NCBI GenBank assembly: GCA_002419295.1
Contig: DIFW01000032.1
Coordinates: forward strand, 1 to 22,312
DNA from: Patescibacteria group bacterium UBA5738
GTDB taxonomy: Bacteria; Patescibacteriota; Minisyncoccia; Minisyncoccales; UBA5738
Reading direction: 5' to 3'
Length of the DNA stretch: 22,312 nucleotides
Position 1 is the stretch's first letter. The number at the start of each line of letters is the position of its first letter. This document shows, one piece after another, positions 21,541 through 22,312 of this stretch. The translations under genes were made by a program, and so were the position numbers. Below the pieces are notes generated by a model that worked only from the letters and a program-made list of their open reading frames with translations, was not told the DNA's origin and searched no databases.

Positions 21541-21843
21541 TCAATATCCCGCAGACTGCGAAATATCAATACCCTCGATTACCGGCATCCCCGCCGGCAC
21601 GATAACCAAATCGCCAGCGCCGCAATTTTCAACCGCGCCGCCGATCTCAAAGCTTCCGCCGCCCTCCAAAATATAATACGCAAAAATTGATTCCTTTTCG
21701 ATGATTTTTGTTTGATGCCCGGCTTCAGTTTCAATAATCGAAAATTCAATTTTATCCGTAAGATCTTTTGATTAAAATATTGTTCCTTTAATGCCGACTT
21801 TCTCAAACGAATAATTTCCGGGCAAATGAAAAATATGTTCCAT
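21541..21843 (-). pseudogene. Cupin-fold gene interrupted by an in-frame TAA
   Basis: One reading frame runs from ATG 21841-21843 to TGA 21541-21543 (101 codons), broken only by TAA at 21772-21774 (codon 24). Before it the product reads HIFHLPGNYSFEKVGIKGTIF; after it LTDKIEFSIIETEAGHQTKI, YYILEGGGSFEIGG and GDLVIVPAG follow. These are the two cupin motifs, although the metal-binding His residues of motif 1 are not evident. The C-terminus after VPAGMP looks cut short compared with usual small cupins. The frame is kept on both sides of the stop, so this is a nonsense mutation, not a frameshift, and is probably recent. A restart at an internal codon is possible but no ribosome site supports it. 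Confidence 0.75.
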
Positions 21844-21852
21844 GATTTGCTG

Positions 21853-21888
21853 ATTTGATAATTTTAGCGATGGCTAAAAATATCAAAT
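21853..21888. terminator. Hairpin at the 3' end of thrS
   Basis: ATTTGATA-A-TTTTAGC and GCTAAAA-A-TATCAAAT form a 15-bp stem with one A-A mismatch and a GATG loop, directly after the thrS stop codon. The minus strand lacks a T run after the stem, so efficiency is doubtful. It lies 9 nt before the cupin ATG. Confidence 0.45.
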
Positions 21889-22312
21889 TTAATCGCGGGA
21901 TTGGATTTTGGCACGGATTTCGGAGATGAAGTCGGGTTTGGAAATCGCGCGGGCGGATTTGGCGCCGCGGTCGCGCACCGCCAGCATATCGGATTGCACC
22001 TCCTTGTCGCCCACAACCAAGGTATACGGCACTTTCTCGCCCGCGGCTTTGCGGATCTTGTTGCCCAAGGTTTCGTCGGCGATATCGATTTCAACACGGA
22101 TACCGGATTGCCGCAATTCATCGGCCAGTTTTTGGCAGAAATCAACATGCGTCTCGCCCACAGACAAGATTTTTACTTGTATAGGCGACAACCAAACTGG
22201 GAATGCGCCCGCGTAATGTTCAATCAACAGTCCGATAAATCTTTCAAACGAACCGAATAGCGCGCGGTGCAACATATACGGTTTTTCCTGCTCTCCTTTT
22301 TGGTTTGCAAAC
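21889..22312 (-). CDS. thrS: Threonyl-tRNA synthetase, C-terminal part (gene runs off the window)
   Basis: The 3' portion of thrS, about 140 codons, open to the right edge. It starts in class II core motif 3 (QEKPYMLHRALFGSFERF), where the Arg of MLHRA contacts ATP, followed by IGLLIEHYAGAFPVWLSPIQV. The anticodon-binding alpha/beta domain comes next (KILSVGETHVDFCQKLADEL, SGIRVEIDIADETLGNKIRK, EKVPYTLVVGDKE, RDRG). It ends ISEIRAKIQSRD, a normal end for ThrRS. The enzyme charges tRNA-Thr in the cytoplasm. The N-terminal TGS and editing domains, if present, are outside the window. Confidence 0.97.
   Translation of the reverse strand, partial: FANQKGEQEKPYMLHRALFGSFERFIGLLIEHYAGAFPVWLSPIQVKILSVGETHVDFCQKLADELRQSGIRVEIDIADETLGNKIRKAAGEKVPYTLVVGDKEVQSDMLAVRDRGAKSARAISKPDFISEIRAKIQSRD

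Noticed and set aside
21489..21569. Longer N-terminus for the LysE-type transporter
   Set aside because: The added 27 residues are polar and precede the normal LysE start region, and would nearly abut the cupin remnant.

Overview
The window looks like a chromosomal segment of a candidate-phyla-radiation (Patescibacteria) bacterium. This is inferred from gene content: a diversity-generating retroelement (DGR) with a cytoplasmic target protein of a type I associate with these genomes, small pilin-like and SIMPL envelope proteins, an ECF sigma/MacAB-like operon, very short intergenic gaps and few Shine-Dalgarno sequences. No rRNA, tRNA or CRISPR array was seen. Most genes lie on the minus strand.

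Layout. 1-705: a possible 49-residue membrane protein and an HNH nuclease. 848-1297 (+): a divergent-PAP2 membrane protein, separated by a 20-bp bidirectional terminator from a six-gene minus-strand operon (6914 down to 1359): ECF sigma factor, three-helix membrane protein, MacA-like adaptor, MacB-like ATPase, MacB-like permease and a DUF5666-like anchored protein. This reads as a sigma-controlled envelope export system. Next come a pilin-like membrane protein (6997-7890) and greA (7990-8442).

8496-11271 is the centrepiece, a complete DGR. It has a reverse transcriptase (RT, minus), an Avd-type four-helix accessory gene on the opposite strand overlapping the RT 5' end, a 129-nt template repeat (TR) just beyond avd, and a target gene whose last codons are the variable repeat (VR). 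TR and VR differ at 15 positions; all 15 are adenines in the TR on the coding strand, changing 12 codons including all eight Asn codons. The target gene has its own promoter and a long hairpin-rich leader.

11286-16327 holds housekeeping and envelope genes on the minus strand: an HI0933-type flavoprotein, a SIMPL protein, a secreted helical protein, a newly recognised 36-codon gene and an ABC-F ATPase. 16600-18976 (+) holds an L,D-transpeptidase with an SH3-like domain followed by a YkuE-type metallophosphoesterase. 19113-20667 (minus) is a two-gene ABC-2 exporter. A LysE-type transporter, a cupin gene broken by an in-frame TAA, and the 3' part of thrS, which runs off the right edge, close the window.

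Several minus-strand genes have a good -10 box only 4-8 nt before the ATG, and promoters are packed against or inside the preceding gene's terminator. This suggests leaderless or near-leaderless transcripts and a strongly compacted genome.
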